Positions 40,188 through 48,347 of a stretch of 64,000 nucleotides of DNA are shown one piece after another (the first letter of the stretch is position 1; each line of letters starts with the position of its first letter). Location: contig WRLG01000014.1 of NCBI GenBank assembly GCA_009777725.1, positions 1 to 64,000 on the forward strand, written 5' to 3'. The position numbers and the translations under genes were made by a program. This stretch comes from Oscillospiraceae bacterium. Its GTDB lineage: Bacteria > Bacillota > Clostridia > Oscillospirales > Ruminococcaceae. Below the pieces are notes generated by a model that worked only from the letters and a program-made list of their open reading frames with translations, had not been told where the DNA came from and did no database searches.

Positions 40188-41816
40188 GTGTTCAAATTGT
40201 TCTTGACAATCGGTATAATCGTAAAAAATGAGGAAAAAAATCTTGAAAGGTGCCTTGAATCGCTTAAACCCATTAGGGAAGCTTTTGAAACCGAACTGAT
40301 TATAGTTGACACGGGCTCGGTTGACGATACCGTCCGCATTGCCGAAAAATACGCGGATGAGGTCAGGCACTTTGAGTGGGTCAAAGATTTCTCCGCCGCA
40401 CGGAACGCTTCCTTAGAGGGAGCTCGGGGCGAATGGTTTATGTATATCGATGCGGACGAATGGTTCGGCGATTGCACGGACTTGATTGAGTTTTTTAGAA
40501 CGGGCGAATATAAGGAGCATGATACCGCAACATATATCCAAAGAAATTACTCCTCCGAAAATATTAACGGCTGTTACAGCGACAGTATGCCGCTAAGGCT
40601 CACTAAAATTTTTGCGGATACTAAATTTGTCAATCCGATTCACGAGCATCTTAATACCGCTTGCAAGAGTTTAAAGCGGCTTTCCTCATTTGTTCACCAT
40701 TTCGGCTACCTTGAATTTAAAAAGCAGGACAGTCAAAAGCGCGAGCGTAATATTGAGATTCTTTTAAAGGAGCTTAAAAGAAATGATTCAAGCGTGTATC
40801 TTCAGCTTTACGAGGTTTTGCACGGCTATGACAATGCTAAGGCTATTGAATATGCGCGGGAGGGCATACGATTGTCCGAGCGGACGGGTGATAACATCTA
40901 TATGCCGTTCATTTTACGCAAGCTGATTGCGCTTGCATACCATAACAGCGGCGAATTTGAAAAAGCCGCCGCCGTTACAGATGAATATTTTTCAAAAAGA
41001 AAAGCCGCTAAAGGCGTTGAGGCGGTTATATTGTCCGACATGGATATGCACGCGCTCAGAGCAATTGTATTTTGCAAATTGGATGCGTCTAAAGCCGCCG
41101 CCGCTTTTGAAAAATACGCGGCTCTTTACAAAAAATTTAAGCAAGGAGAAATCAACACCCGGGATATGTATTTCGATACACTGCGGTTCGCAAATGATAA
41201 CCAATTTGTTAATGTAAGCTGTATGCTTATTTCCGCGCTCGTTGAAGCAGGCGACTATAAAGCCGCGCTTGCACTGAGGGGGAACGCGCCTTATTCAAGC
41301 GTAATATCCTGCTTCGGATATGAGGCGGCAAAAACAAGGATAGCCCAAGACCTGAGGTTGGTATCCCAAATCCCCGACTATTCCTGCTTTAATGAGTTAT
41401 GGCTGGAATTGAAGGACGAAAAGGAAGCATTCCCCTTGCTTTGCTCCGAAATCCTGAGGGAAGCTTCGGAACTTAATATTGAAGCCTTCACCCCGGCGCA
41501 GTGCGCTCAAATTGCAAATTACGCGCTTGAAAGCCTAAAGGCAATGAATGAATATGACAGCGGCATTATGGACTTATTTGTAAAATATGCTTACATTGCC
41601 ATGACACGGATAAACAAGCTCTGCAAACCCGAAATGATTAACGATGAAATGATTCTGTGCCTGCCGAGGGATTTAAAGCTTGGCTACTACTGCTTTATGG
41701 CAGCTTCCGCCTTTGACGGCAGGGACGTTAAAGCATGTGTCGGTTATATGAAAAAAGCCGCTATATTGGAAATAGGGCTTAAAAAGGTGGTTTCTGCTAT
41801 GGGGAAGGCGTTTTAA
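40188..41816 (+). CDS. Single-domain glycosyltransferase-2/TPR-like protein
   Basis: A 542-residue paralogue of one unit plus the C-terminal region of the preceding gene: LTIGIIVKNEEKNLERCLESL, ELIIVDTGSVDDTV, IDADEWFGD, IHEHLNT, then helical repeats and an end (VGYMKKAAILEIGLKKVVSAMG) that matches the end of its neighbour. Start GTG 40188 follows the previous stop by six bases with AAAGG. Unit-level similarity indicates tandem duplication or fusion. It presumably works on the same acceptor. Confidence 0.85.
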   Translation: MFKLFLTIGIIVKNEEKNLERCLESLKPIREAFETELIIVDTGSVDDTVRIAEKYADEVRHFEWVKDFSAARNASLEGARGEWFMYIDADEWFGDCTDLIEFFRTGEYKEHDTATYIQRNYSSENINGCYSDSMPLRLTKIFADTKFVNPIHEHLNTACKSLKRLSSFVHHFGYLEFKKQDSQKRERNIEILLKELKRNDSSVYLQLYEVLHGYDNAKAIEYAREGIRLSERTGDNIYMPFILRKLIALAYHNSGEFEKAAAVTDEYFSKRKAAKGVEAVILSDMDMHALRAIVFCKLDASKAAAAFEKYAALYKKFKQGEINTRDMYFDTLRFANDNQFVNVSCMLISALVEAGDYKAALALRGNAPYSSVISCFGYEAAKTRIAQDLRLVSQIPDYSCFNELWLELKDEKEAFPLLCSEILREASELNIEAFTPAQCAQIANYALESLKAMNEYDSGIMDLFVKYAYIAMTRINKLCKPEMINDEMILCLPRDLKLGYYCFMAASAFDGRDVKACVGYMKKAAILEIGLKKVVSAMGKAF

Positions 41817-41857
41817 GGGGCATAGGCGGTTGAATGTCAAATTTATGTTCCGACAAA

Positions 41858-43069
41858 TCAACCAACCATCGTCATCAAAAACTCCGTTGAATATTCCTGG
41901 GCATCAAGGCTGTCTATGTTAACACTGCCGTCGTCTAAGCGGCGGTCGGTTATCGCGCCATCCTCCCAGACGGCTTCGGAGAATGCCCTTATCGTATTTT
42001 CGCAATGCGGCAAAATAAAATACCGCCCCGTGCCGAAAAGGCGGCAGTAAAATCTTATTCTGTCGCGGATGGGGTTTTTCCGCGCATTTTTAACATCAAC
42101 CGCCAAACCGCGCCGCATAACTTCCGCCTTGATTCCGCGTATTAAAACCTGCTCCGCGCTGTCGCAATAAAGCTCCGCTATGCGGTGTTTTTTCATATTC
42201 CGCTCTAAAAAATCGCAAACCCTCATCTCTAAAACATCGGGCGTTAAAGCCTCTTTGGAATACCACTCATCAAGGGTTATAATTTTCGCGAAGCCCTTAG
42301 TGTAGCCCGTAAGGTTAAGCGCGTGAGCGGAATGATTCCCGCCGAAATCAAGCCCTGCCGTGCAATAAACAATATTATCCGGCGGCTCTTTGATTATAAA
42401 CGCCTTAGGATTATCGGCGAACGCGCGGTAAATCACCCCGCTTGCCGCCCGCCATTTTCCTAAAATGAACCTGTCGTAGTAAACCGTCCCGGCGTATTCC
42501 TGCTTTAGCGCGGCGACAAATTCTGGCTCTAAAAACGGGTTATCATCAATAGTAAAGCGGGTCTGATGAATATCCGCGCCCGATTGCAAAAAGCGGTGAA
42601 ACCAATGCCCCGGGCTGTCGGGGTTGCAAGTTCCGTCAAACCGCGCTCCTTTTTTGTCAAGGCGTGATTTTAACATTTGAAACACGCTCTCGGACCATGT
42701 TGTAATCTCGTCGCCGTAGCAATAAGCCGCCCCCGCGCCTTGAAGCTTTGAAACCTGCGTGGATTTATCCGCGCCCAAGCACCAGCAATCCCGCCCGAAA
42801 AGCCGCACCCTGCCGCTCTGTGAGGGACTGCCGACAAGCCCCTCCGTCCAAATTTCCCGCATAGGGTCTAAAATATTCCGCTCCAGCGTGCCGACGGTAT
42901 TGCCGATTAAAAAAATATGCCCCCGTGGGGCGGTTTTGATTCTGTGCGGGATTCTGAAATAATCCAGATAAGTTTTCCCCGAGCGCGTCGCGCCCTGTGA
43001 GATATTCCAGCGGTGAAACTCCTCAACCGTCTCCCGCCAGACTTTGCTTTGCTTTGGTGAAAAATTCAT
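41858..43069 (-). CDS. terL: Phage terminase large subunit (PBSX-like)
   Basis: Start ATG 43069 after AAAGGAAC (403 residues) is preferred to 43111. Walker A ISQGATRSGKT is at residues 24-33, the Walker B-type YCYGDEITTWSE near 125, and coupling motif GTCNPDSPGHWFH follows. The RNase H-like nuclease carries TAGLDFGGNHSAHALN and LYCDSAEQ. It is full length for PBSX-type TerL. No portal, capsid or other head gene is adjacent; the small subunit lies at 49.2 kb on the same strand. It is a prophage remnant or a captured packaging gene. Confidence 0.88.
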   Translation of the reverse strand: MNFSPKQSKVWRETVEEFHRWNISQGATRSGKTYLDYFRIPHRIKTAPRGHIFLIGNTVGTLERNILDPMREIWTEGLVGSPSQSGRVRLFGRDCWCLGADKSTQVSKLQGAGAAYCYGDEITTWSESVFQMLKSRLDKKGARFDGTCNPDSPGHWFHRFLQSGADIHQTRFTIDDNPFLEPEFVAALKQEYAGTVYYDRFILGKWRAASGVIYRAFADNPKAFIIKEPPDNIVYCTAGLDFGGNHSAHALNLTGYTKGFAKIITLDEWYSKEALTPDVLEMRVCDFLERNMKKHRIAELYCDSAEQVLIRGIKAEVMRRGLAVDVKNARKNPIRDRIRFYCRLFGTGRYFILPHCENTIRAFSEAVWEDGAITDRRLDDGSVNIDSLDAQEYSTEFLMTMVG

Positions 43070-43104
43070 TTTAAATGTTCCTTTCTTAAATTTATTTTTA
43101 ATTA

Positions 43105-43133
43105 TTGACAATACGTATTTTACGTGTTATAAT
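43105..43133 (+). promoter_or_regulatory. hicAB promoter with palindromic operator
   Basis: TTGACA (43105-43110), 17 bases and TATAAT (43128-43133) match the consensus. The spacer holds TACGTA and TACGTG half-sites (TACGTATTTTACGTG), a likely HicB operator. Confidence 0.8.
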
Positions 43134-43155
43134 ATGAATACAGGGGTGATGAATA

Positions 43156-43332
43156 ATGACAGGCGTTGAAATGATAAAGCTGTTAAAAAGCAACGGGCAT
43201 AAACCGATAAGGACTAAAGGCAGTCATTATCATTACAAAATAAATGGTAAAAGCTTCCCTGTACCACATCATCACACAGAATTAAGCAAAAGAATTGAAA
43301 ATCAAATTCTGAAATATGCGGGTTTAAAATGA
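43156..43332 (+). CDS. hicA: HicA-family mRNA interferase toxin
   Basis: This 58-residue gene is below the ORF-track cutoff. It reads MTGVEMIKLLKSNGHKPIRT with GSHYHYKINGKSFPVPHH and LSKRIENQILKYAGL, the double-stranded-RNA-binding-like HicA fold with the catalytic His in GSHYHY. Toxins of this type cleave mRNA. GGGGTGATG lies upstream, and hicB follows after 10 bases. Confidence 0.9.
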   Translation: MTGVEMIKLLKSNGHKPIRTKGSHYHYKINGKSFPVPHHHTELSKRIENQILKYAGLK

Positions 43333-43342
43333 GGTGTTATTT

Positions 43343-43756
43343 ATGAGATTCACTTATCCGGCGCAATTTATCAATGAAGACAACGGCTCAATATCGGTAT
43401 TTTTCCCCGATTTGCAAGGATGCTTTACCGGCGGCTGGGGTTCATTGGAAGAAGCTTTTTTAATGGCGAAGGATGCTTTAGAGGGGCATATTGAGGTTTT
43501 AGCGGAGCAAGGCGAAACGCTCCCTAAGCCGTCTAAATTCACCGATGTAAAAATCCCTTATGAAATAGCGGGCGAAAAGGTTAATGGCGGCTTTACTATG
43601 CTTGTCGCCGCTGATGTAGAGAACATTAAAAAGTTGAACAAACCTGTCAAGAAAACGCTTTCAATCCCATATTGGCTCAACGCCGCCGCCGAAAAAGAAC
43701 ACATTAATTTTTCAAGAGTGCTTCAAGAAGCCTTGAAAGAGAGGTTAGCTAATTAG
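43343..43756 (+). CDS. hicB: HicB-family antitoxin
   Basis: From ATG 43343 (AGGTG upstream) the 137-residue protein has the HicB partial RNase-H-like fold (TYPAQFINEDNGSISVFFPD, LQGCFTGGWGSLEEAFLMAKDALEG) and a C-terminal DNA-binding part (LSIPYWLNAAAEKEHINFSRVLQEAL) of the RHH type. It neutralises HicA and autoregulates the operon. Confidence 0.9.
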   Translation: MRFTYPAQFINEDNGSISVFFPDLQGCFTGGWGSLEEAFLMAKDALEGHIEVLAEQGETLPKPSKFTDVKIPYEIAGEKVNGGFTMLVAADVENIKKLNKPVKKTLSIPYWLNAAAEKEHINFSRVLQEALKERLAN

Positions 43757-43775
43757 GTTAATTTTTCCGATAAAC

Positions 43776-43809
43776 AACCCGCCGCCCGATTATTCCGAGC
43801 GGCGGGTTT
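43776..43809 (+). terminator. Repeated terminator-like hairpin, copy 1
   Basis: AACCCGCCGCCCG pairs with CGAGCGGCGGGTT around ATTATTC, followed by TTT. Near-identical hairpins with the same loop ATTATTCC lie at 46075-46108 and 47845-47879, so it is a dispersed unit as well as a terminator. Confidence 0.75.
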
Positions 43810-43825
43810 CATTTCTTAAATCTAC

Positions 43826-44545
43826 CTAATCCCTAACAACAACCGCAATTCTGACAACCCTTCCGTCTACATTCGCTTCAATAATTGCCGTCCCTGCCGA
43901 CCTTGCCGTTGCTAAACCGTTACTTGATACGGAAGCCACCGTGCTTCGGCTGCTTCTCCACCTTGCTCTGTCCGCGCCTACCGTAGTGCCTAATTCTAAA
44001 ACATCGCCGTTGTACATGGTTACGGTAATGCGGAGAACGGCGGCGTTATTATTAGCGGCAGGTTGGGTTTCGTTATATTTGGGGTCATCGGGTGTAAAAG
44101 TATAGTAGAAATCGTTAACATATCGATTATCTACATTGCCGCTATTATAAATATTTAAGTAATAAGTTCCGCGTTTAAGGTTTGTATAAGAATACGAGCT
44201 ATTTTGCCCCATAATGTATATGTTAGCGTACATGTTAGTACTGGAATAGCCAGGTCTTATAATCGCCTCTGCGTTTTCATTTAATAATCTCAAATATAAA
44301 CCTGTCGAGCTATAAGCACCGCCGCTACTGTCAGCATTTCTAAAAGTAATTGAACCATCGGCAGGAATTGTAATTTTATAATATCTATGCTCGCCCTTAT
44401 CCAGCTTGATATTATAAAGTTGCAGTTGATTCATAGTAACCGCATCGTCAAAAATGCCTCTTGCTGATACGGTTATGCCCGTTGACAGGATACAGGTTAC
44501 CAGGGTTAAAATTGCCGTGATTGCGCTTAAAATTCTCTTTCTCAT
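43826..44545 (-). CDS. Secreted protein with C-terminal Big_2 Ig-like domain
   Basis: ATG 44545 follows TTTGGAGG (239 residues; track start 44560 rejected). A signal peptide (MRKRILSAITAILTLVTCIL, cut after VSA) is followed by a beta-rich domain like pre-peptidase C-terminal modules (GEHRYYKITIPADGSITF, GTYYLNIYN). The last 75 residues are a Big_2-type Ig fold (VTMYNGDVLELGTTVGADRARW, SVSSNGLATARSAGTAIIEA). It is exported and probably surface-associated. It is divergent from an XRE regulator. Confidence 0.78.
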   Translation of the reverse strand: MRKRILSAITAILTLVTCILSTGITVSARGIFDDAVTMNQLQLYNIKLDKGEHRYYKITIPADGSITFRNADSSGGAYSSTGLYLRLLNENAEAIIRPGYSSTNMYANIYIMGQNSSYSYTNLKRGTYYLNIYNSGNVDNRYVNDFYYTFTPDDPKYNETQPAANNNAAVLRITVTMYNGDVLELGTTVGADRARWRSSRSTVASVSSNGLATARSAGTAIIEANVDGRVVRIAVVVRD

Positions 44546-44605
44546 AACTAAAACCTCCAAATATTATTTTGCCGTTTATTGTAAAAAACAACCGACATTA
44601 ATAAT

Positions 44606-44634
44606 ATTATATCAACATATCGACACATTGTCAA
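44606..44634 (-). promoter_or_regulatory. Promoter of the Big_2 protein gene
   Basis: Minus-strand TTGACA (44629-44634), 17 bases and TATAAT (44606-44611). The sequence around the -10 (CATTAATAATATTATAT) is shared with the promoter at 47395-47423. The divergent 178-base region presumably carries the regulator's operator. Confidence 0.82.
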
Positions 44635-44723
44635 GTATTATTTTTAAAAAATGTGTCTTATAGTTGATTTTATTGAATTAATTCTCCCGTTCATATATCC
44701 TTAATTTAGGGGGGAATTAATTT

Positions 44724-45071
44724 ATGGTTTATAAGAAGTTACGGGAATTAAGGCTGTCAAAGGATTTAAAGCAAGAGGATATGGCAAAACTGCTCAATAT
44801 TACAAGGTCGGCTTATTCGGCATACGAGATAGGGAAACGTCAAATGAACCATGAGTCTATCGTAAATTTGGCAGATTTTTTCGGGGTTACTACCGACTAT
44901 ATATTAGGTCGAAGCGAACAGCCGCCGTTTTTATTTACCGAATCAGAAAAAGAACTGCTTATCAAATACAGAAGCCTAAGCAAAGATAAGCGGCAAACCA
45001 TAAGCGCGTTAATCGATGTAGAAACCACCCGCCTCCCGCCCCAAAAAGCTTCAGAAGGGAGGGCAATATAA
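44724..45071 (+). CDS. XRE-family transcriptional regulator (copy 1)
   Basis: The 115-residue protein has an N-terminal HTH (LRELRLSKDLKQEDMAKLLN, ITRSAYSAYEIGKRQM) with FFGVTTDYILGRS linker and a short helical C-terminus ending ETTRLPP. RBS TTAGGGGGG. It is divergent from the Big_2 gene and paralogous to the regulator at 47513. Confidence 0.88.
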   Translation: MVYKKLRELRLSKDLKQEDMAKLLNITRSAYSAYEIGKRQMNHESIVNLADFFGVTTDYILGRSEQPPFLFTESEKELLIKYRSLSKDKRQTISALIDVETTRLPPQKASEGRAI

Positions 45072-45123
45072 TTTACATTGATTTTTCGTTCAACTGATAG
45101 CACAACACGTTTATATGCCTGCG

Positions 45124-45975
45124 TCAAACATGGTTTTTAGAGCTTAAATTCAATACGCGCTCAATCTCATCCTCAGACATTCCGCATTTCCTCATGCTCT
45201 CGGCGGCTATTTCAAGCCCCTCTTTTATCCCCTTTTGAATCCCCTTTTGCATCCCCTTTTCTTCGCCCTCTAACATGCCCTCTTTTCTAGCCGCCCCCAT
45301 CCTTAATGCCTCGCTAATCCACGCTTCTTCGCGTGCCCGCGCCATTTCGCGGATTCTTGTATCCTCGCTCATATCGCGTATAACACGCACAGCCTTTTGA
45401 ATAGGCTCAAACCCTGTTTGTTCCAGCATAACCAATTCCTCCTCCGTTTCGGCGTTTATGAGCTGCAGCCAAAGCCGCATAATATCGCTTTTATCTATGG
45501 CTTTACCAATTTTATGCAGTTCAAAATAATGAATCTCGCATTTGTCAGATAGAATTTCATGCCGCGCTTTTTCCATCATTGTAAAGCAAGAGTGATATTC
45601 CGCACAGTCGAAAACATTCTGATTTACTATGTTTATGCTGATGCAGGGCTGTAATTCGTCATAGTCGCTACCGCGCTTAATTCCGCCGCCGCAAAGCCGC
45701 GACCAGTAAAACAATGAGCGGTCTTTATAGTTCACGTCAATGCCGTACTGCATTTCCACGTTTATGAGCTTACCGTCCGCTTCTAAATTTATATCCATTC
45801 TGACAAATTTGCCGTCTATACCATCGGGTAAGATTTCCGAATTTCTTATGGTTATGTTTTCAATTGACTTAATTTCAAGCAAGCCGGACAGCAAGCCCCG
45901 CAATAAGTCATCATGCTCAGTGAAGGTTTTTTTGAAAATAATATCCAATTTAAGCTTTACAGCGTTTTTAGTCAT
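45124..45975 (-). CDS. Rpn/PD-(D/E)XK-family nuclease (putative transposase family)
   Basis: The 283-residue protein begins LKLDIIFKKTFTEHDDLLRG and carries MDINLEADGKLINVEMQYG, the Asp...Glu-x-Gln core of the PD-(D/E)XK nucleases of the Rpn/PF12784 group. A helical middle follows, then a C-terminal repeat region (GMLEGEEKGMQKGIQKGIKE) of the form [KE]Gxx[KE]G typical for this family. Rpn proteins cleave DNA; newer work links them to phage defence. It stands alone between regulator modules. Confidence 0.85.
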   Translation of the reverse strand: MTKNAVKLKLDIIFKKTFTEHDDLLRGLLSGLLEIKSIENITIRNSEILPDGIDGKFVRMDINLEADGKLINVEMQYGIDVNYKDRSLFYWSRLCGGGIKRGSDYDELQPCISINIVNQNVFDCAEYHSCFTMMEKARHEILSDKCEIHYFELHKIGKAIDKSDIMRLWLQLINAETEEELVMLEQTGFEPIQKAVRVIRDMSEDTRIREMARAREEAWISEALRMGAARKEGMLEGEEKGMQKGIQKGIKEGLEIAAESMRKCGMSEDEIERVLNLSSKNHV

Positions 45976-46074
45976 TGCTTGTCGTCCTTTCCCAAAGCCT
46001 GCTTTTTATCTAATATTACCATATTTAAGCGTGTATGTCAAGAGGCATTTGTTAACTCAATTTAACCCTAAAAC

Positions 46075-46108
46075 AACCCGCCGCCCGATTATTCCGAGCG
46101 GCGGGGTT
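46075..46108. repeat. Repeated terminator-like hairpin, copy 2
   Basis: Same stem and ATTATTCC loop as copies 1 and 3, followed by GGTTAAAAAA. It lies in the 300-base gap between the Rpn gene and the MORN gene, next to the inverted-repeat element. Confidence 0.75.
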
Positions 46109-46132
46109 AAAAAATGCTTGCTTTTGAAAATT

Positions 46133-46266
46133 TTCCACCTGTGCAATAGGTCAGAATTTTATTCTGTAGGGGACGGGCTTGCCCGTCCCGCACACAAAAA
46201 ACATCATTTCGCTATTGGCGGGACAGGCAAGCCTGTCCCCTACATAACCCTATTGCACAGGTGGAA
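46133..46266. repeat. 134-bp nested inverted-repeat (MITE-like) element
   Basis: Outer 18-bp perfect inverted repeats (46133-46150 TTCCACCTGTGCAATAGG and 46249-46266) enclose inner GTAGGGGACGGGC...-type palindromes that are inverted copies of each other. The whole element can fold into one long cruciform. A partial copy of the inner unit lies at 144-170. No coding capacity exists, and no flanking target duplication is evident. Confidence 0.7.
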
Positions 46267-46272
46267 TTTTTT

Positions 46273-46794
46273 TTAACTGTTTGAAACATTTAATTTAGGA
46301 GCTTTTTTAAAATTATCAGTGTAAGTTTCGAAAGTGTCACGACCTTGAACATTTAAACTTATTTTAGATTCGCCATTCTTAAATTTGCCAAGGCATAACA
46401 TTCCGTTTTCGCATAAGCAACCATATCCATGACGTTTATCGTTTTTAAACTGACCTACATAAAACTCACGATTATTTATATAATGTATTCCATACCCATT
46501 TTTTTGTTCACCCTGTTTATACCCGAAATAACTGTCAGTTGATAGCGTAGATGTGTTTGTAGGTTTAAATTTTAATGCTTCTTCTACAGACTTATAAACA
46601 TTGTCAGTCGATTCATCTAGGGCTTTGTTCTCTGAAACAGACATATAATTAAAAATTGTAGAAGCAACTAACAGTACCACATATGCCCAAAACAAAATTA
46701 CTAAACCCGTAGAATGAAAAACAGCCACAGCAGCTGCACTATTGGCAAAAACAGCGGCTCCAAAACTAAAATAAGACGGCTTATTCTTTTTCAA
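46273..46794 (-). CDS. Membrane-anchored MORN-repeat protein
   Basis: The 173-residue protein has two N-terminal hydrophobic helices (residues 8-25 and 29-50), then a roughly 100-residue cytoplasmic part with a MORN motif pair (YGIHYINNREFYVGQFKNDK, RHGYGCLCENG). MORN repeats mediate membrane or protein binding. The gene stops six bases before the inverted-repeat element. Function is unknown. AGGGAGGACTT precedes the start. Confidence 0.65.
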   Translation of the reverse strand: MKKNKPSYFSFGAAVFANSAAAVAVFHSTGLVILFWAYVVLLVASTIFNYMSVSENKALDESTDNVYKSVEEALKFKPTNTSTLSTDSYFGYKQGEQKNGYGIHYINNREFYVGQFKNDKRHGYGCLCENGMLCLGKFKNGESKISLNVQGRDTFETYTDNFKKAPKLNVSNS

Positions 46795-46830
46795 AATTTA
46801 AGTCCTCCCTAATAAATTTTAACACCATTG

Positions 46831-46895
46831 ATATTAGACCTCTACAGAAAGCCGCCTAAACACATCTTAAATGCGTTTCCGCAGAGGTCTAATAT
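46831..46895. terminator. 13-bp inverted repeat downstream of 46897 gene
   Basis: ATATTAGACCTCT (46831-46843) and AGAGGTCTAATAT (46883-46895) are perfect complements around 39 bases. The hairpin would follow the stop of the minus-strand membrane protein gene; no long T run, so a stabilising or terminating role is uncertain. Confidence 0.5.
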
Positions 46896-46896
46896 A

Positions 46897-47328
46897 CTAT
46901 TTCTTTTTAAATTCCATACCTCCGTAAATTAAAACGCCGTTTTCATAAGTACACGGAATACCTCCGCTCAAACCGCTTCCGTCCTTTAATGTAACCATGC
47001 CGTCCGAGTATTCATATTTATAATTATTTGCGCCTATGCCCATAGGCATTTCTACTGAAAACTCATTTCCTTTAATTGTAATCGCCGGAATAAGAAACGC
47101 AGTTGATTCATCAATCGGCTCATAACGCCCATCGGGCAAGCCACCGCCGCCGCCACCACTAACAATGATAATAACTGCTGCGATTATCACGATAACAGTA
47201 GCTCCAATTGAAACAACAACTTTGTTTCTACTGTTGTTTACACGCACATTTATATTACCACCATCAATTTGAACTCCTCGCAGGTCAACGCCTCCCTTAT
47301 AAGAATTTTTTGAATTATTATCATCCAT
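46897..47328 (-). CDS. Single-pass membrane protein
   Basis: ATG 47328 after GGAGG (143 residues; track start 47343 overlaps the site). A roughly 36-residue polar N-terminus (KGGVDLRGVQIDGGNINVRV) precedes a membrane helix (VVVSIGATVIVIIAAVIIIV), a poly-Gly linker and an exported beta-rich domain of about 80 residues. It occupies the same place relative to an XRE gene as the Big_2 protein at 43826. Function is unknown. Confidence 0.65.
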   Translation of the reverse strand: MDDNNSKNSYKGGVDLRGVQIDGGNINVRVNNSRNKVVVSIGATVIVIIAAVIIIVSGGGGGGLPDGRYEPIDESTAFLIPAITIKGNEFSVEMPMGIGANNYKYEYSDGMVTLKDGSGLSGGIPCTYENGVLIYGGMEFKKK

Positions 47329-47394
47329 TATAACAGCCTCCATTATTCCATTATTTTCCTGTCGATTATTGTAATATTAACCAACATTAATAAT

Positions 47395-47423
47395 ATTATA
47401 TACTCATTTTGATTATTTGTCAA
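47395..47423 (-). promoter_or_regulatory. Promoter of the membrane protein gene
   Basis: Minus-strand TTGACA (47418-47423), 17 bases, TATAAT (47395-47400), sharing CATTAATAATATTATAT with the promoter at 44606. The two divergent regions also share TATCCTTAA[AT]TTA before the regulator genes. Confidence 0.82.
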
Positions 47424-47512
47424 GCTGTTTTATAAAAATAATAATCTATTTGTGATTATTGTTGATGTTGCCGCTTCTTTAGTTTATCCTTAAATTAAGG
47501 GGGCGGGTTAAA

Positions 47513-47839
47513 GTGGTACATATTAGGTTGCGGGAGCTGAGGGAGCTTAAAGGCTTGAAGCAATATGAAATCGCGAAGCTTCTGAATATTTCAAACAACG
47601 CCTACTCGCAATATGAAACAGGAAAGCGGCAGATGGGCTATGAGGCTCTCTGCATGATTGCCGATTTTTTCAGCGTTTCAATAGATTGTATATTAGGAAG
47701 AAATGAAAATGCCCTGCTTATTACAGATGAGGAAAAAGAAATCATACTCAAATACCGCACATTAGACCAACGCGGCAAGCAAAACATCAGCGGCTTGCTT
47801 GACCTCGAAACCACCCGCCTCCCGCCCCCAAATCCTTAA
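47513..47839 (+). CDS. XRE-family transcriptional regulator (copy 2)
   Basis: GTG 47513 after AAGGGGGCGG gives 108 residues: LRELRELKGLKQYEIAKLLN, ISNNAYSQYETGKRQM, FFSVSIDCILGRN and the C-terminal ETTRLPP shared with copy 1. Divergent from the membrane protein at 46897. Confidence 0.88.
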   Translation: MVHIRLRELRELKGLKQYEIAKLLNISNNAYSQYETGKRQMGYEALCMIADFFSVSIDCILGRNENALLITDEEKEIILKYRTLDQRGKQNISGLLDLETTRLPPPNP

Positions 47840-47844
47840 AACAC

Positions 47845-47879
47845 AACCCGCCGCCCGATTATTCCGGGCGGCGGGTTTT
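47845..47879 (+). terminator. Repeated terminator-like hairpin, copy 3
   Basis: AACCCGCCGCCCG pairs with CGGGCGGCGGGTT, here a fully paired variant, followed by TTTAA. It ends the copy-2 regulator gene. Confidence 0.75.
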
Positions 47880-47910
47880 AACGTGGCTTTGGGCATTTGG
47901 CAATAATTGA

Positions 47911-48333
47911 TTACTTGCTTGCCTCTTCCAGCCAATCGACCATTTCCAATCCGTCTATGTCCTTGAAATCCTTTATGTTATTCGTAACAAGAGTGCAGTT
48001 GTTTTCAAGACAAAAAGCACCGATTAATATATCCATTTCGCCGACAGTCAAGTGTTTGTGATACAATTCCGCAAAGACCCTTTCCGCCCTCTCCCAAGCG
48101 TTGGCATCCATTTCGATAATGTCGCAAAAGCCGCCTTGCTCCGTGAGGATTCTGTATTCCTTTTCTTTTCGCGGTGCGCTTTGAACCTCAAACCCTCGCT
48201 TAATTTCATAGTTTACGACATTGGGAATAATAAGCTTATCGCCCTGCGATATGGCAGAATATATTTCTTGACAGACCCTCGGCTCATCACGAAGATAGTG
48301 TATAATAATATTTGTATCCAGCGCATAAATCAT
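47911..48333 (-). CDS. PIN-domain toxin (VapC-like)
   Basis: ATG 48333 (GGGGGTG five bases before) gives 140 residues. MIYALDTNIIIHYLRDEP supplies the first Asp, NVVNYEIKRGF the Glu, LTVGEMDILIGAFCLENN the third acidic group and TLVTNNIKDFKDIDGL the last, the PIN RNase active site of VapC toxins. The antitoxin gene is immediately upstream. Confidence 0.87.
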   Translation of the reverse strand: MIYALDTNIIIHYLRDEPRVCQEIYSAISQGDKLIIPNVVNYEIKRGFEVQSAPRKEKEYRILTEQGGFCDIIEMDANAWERAERVFAELYHKHLTVGEMDILIGAFCLENNCTLVTNNIKDFKDIDGLEMVDWLEEASK

Positions 48334-48347
48334 CAAAACACCCCCAT

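Noticed and set aside
41858-43069. Complete prophage
   Set aside because: Only terminase genes are present; no structural, lysis or integrase genes in this part.
46133-46266. Insertion sequence remnant
   Set aside because: No transposase fragment or visible target duplication; better described as a MITE-like inverted repeat.
43776-47879. CRISPR-like array from the three identical hairpins
   Set aside because: Copies are kilobases apart without spacers and sit after genes as terminators.
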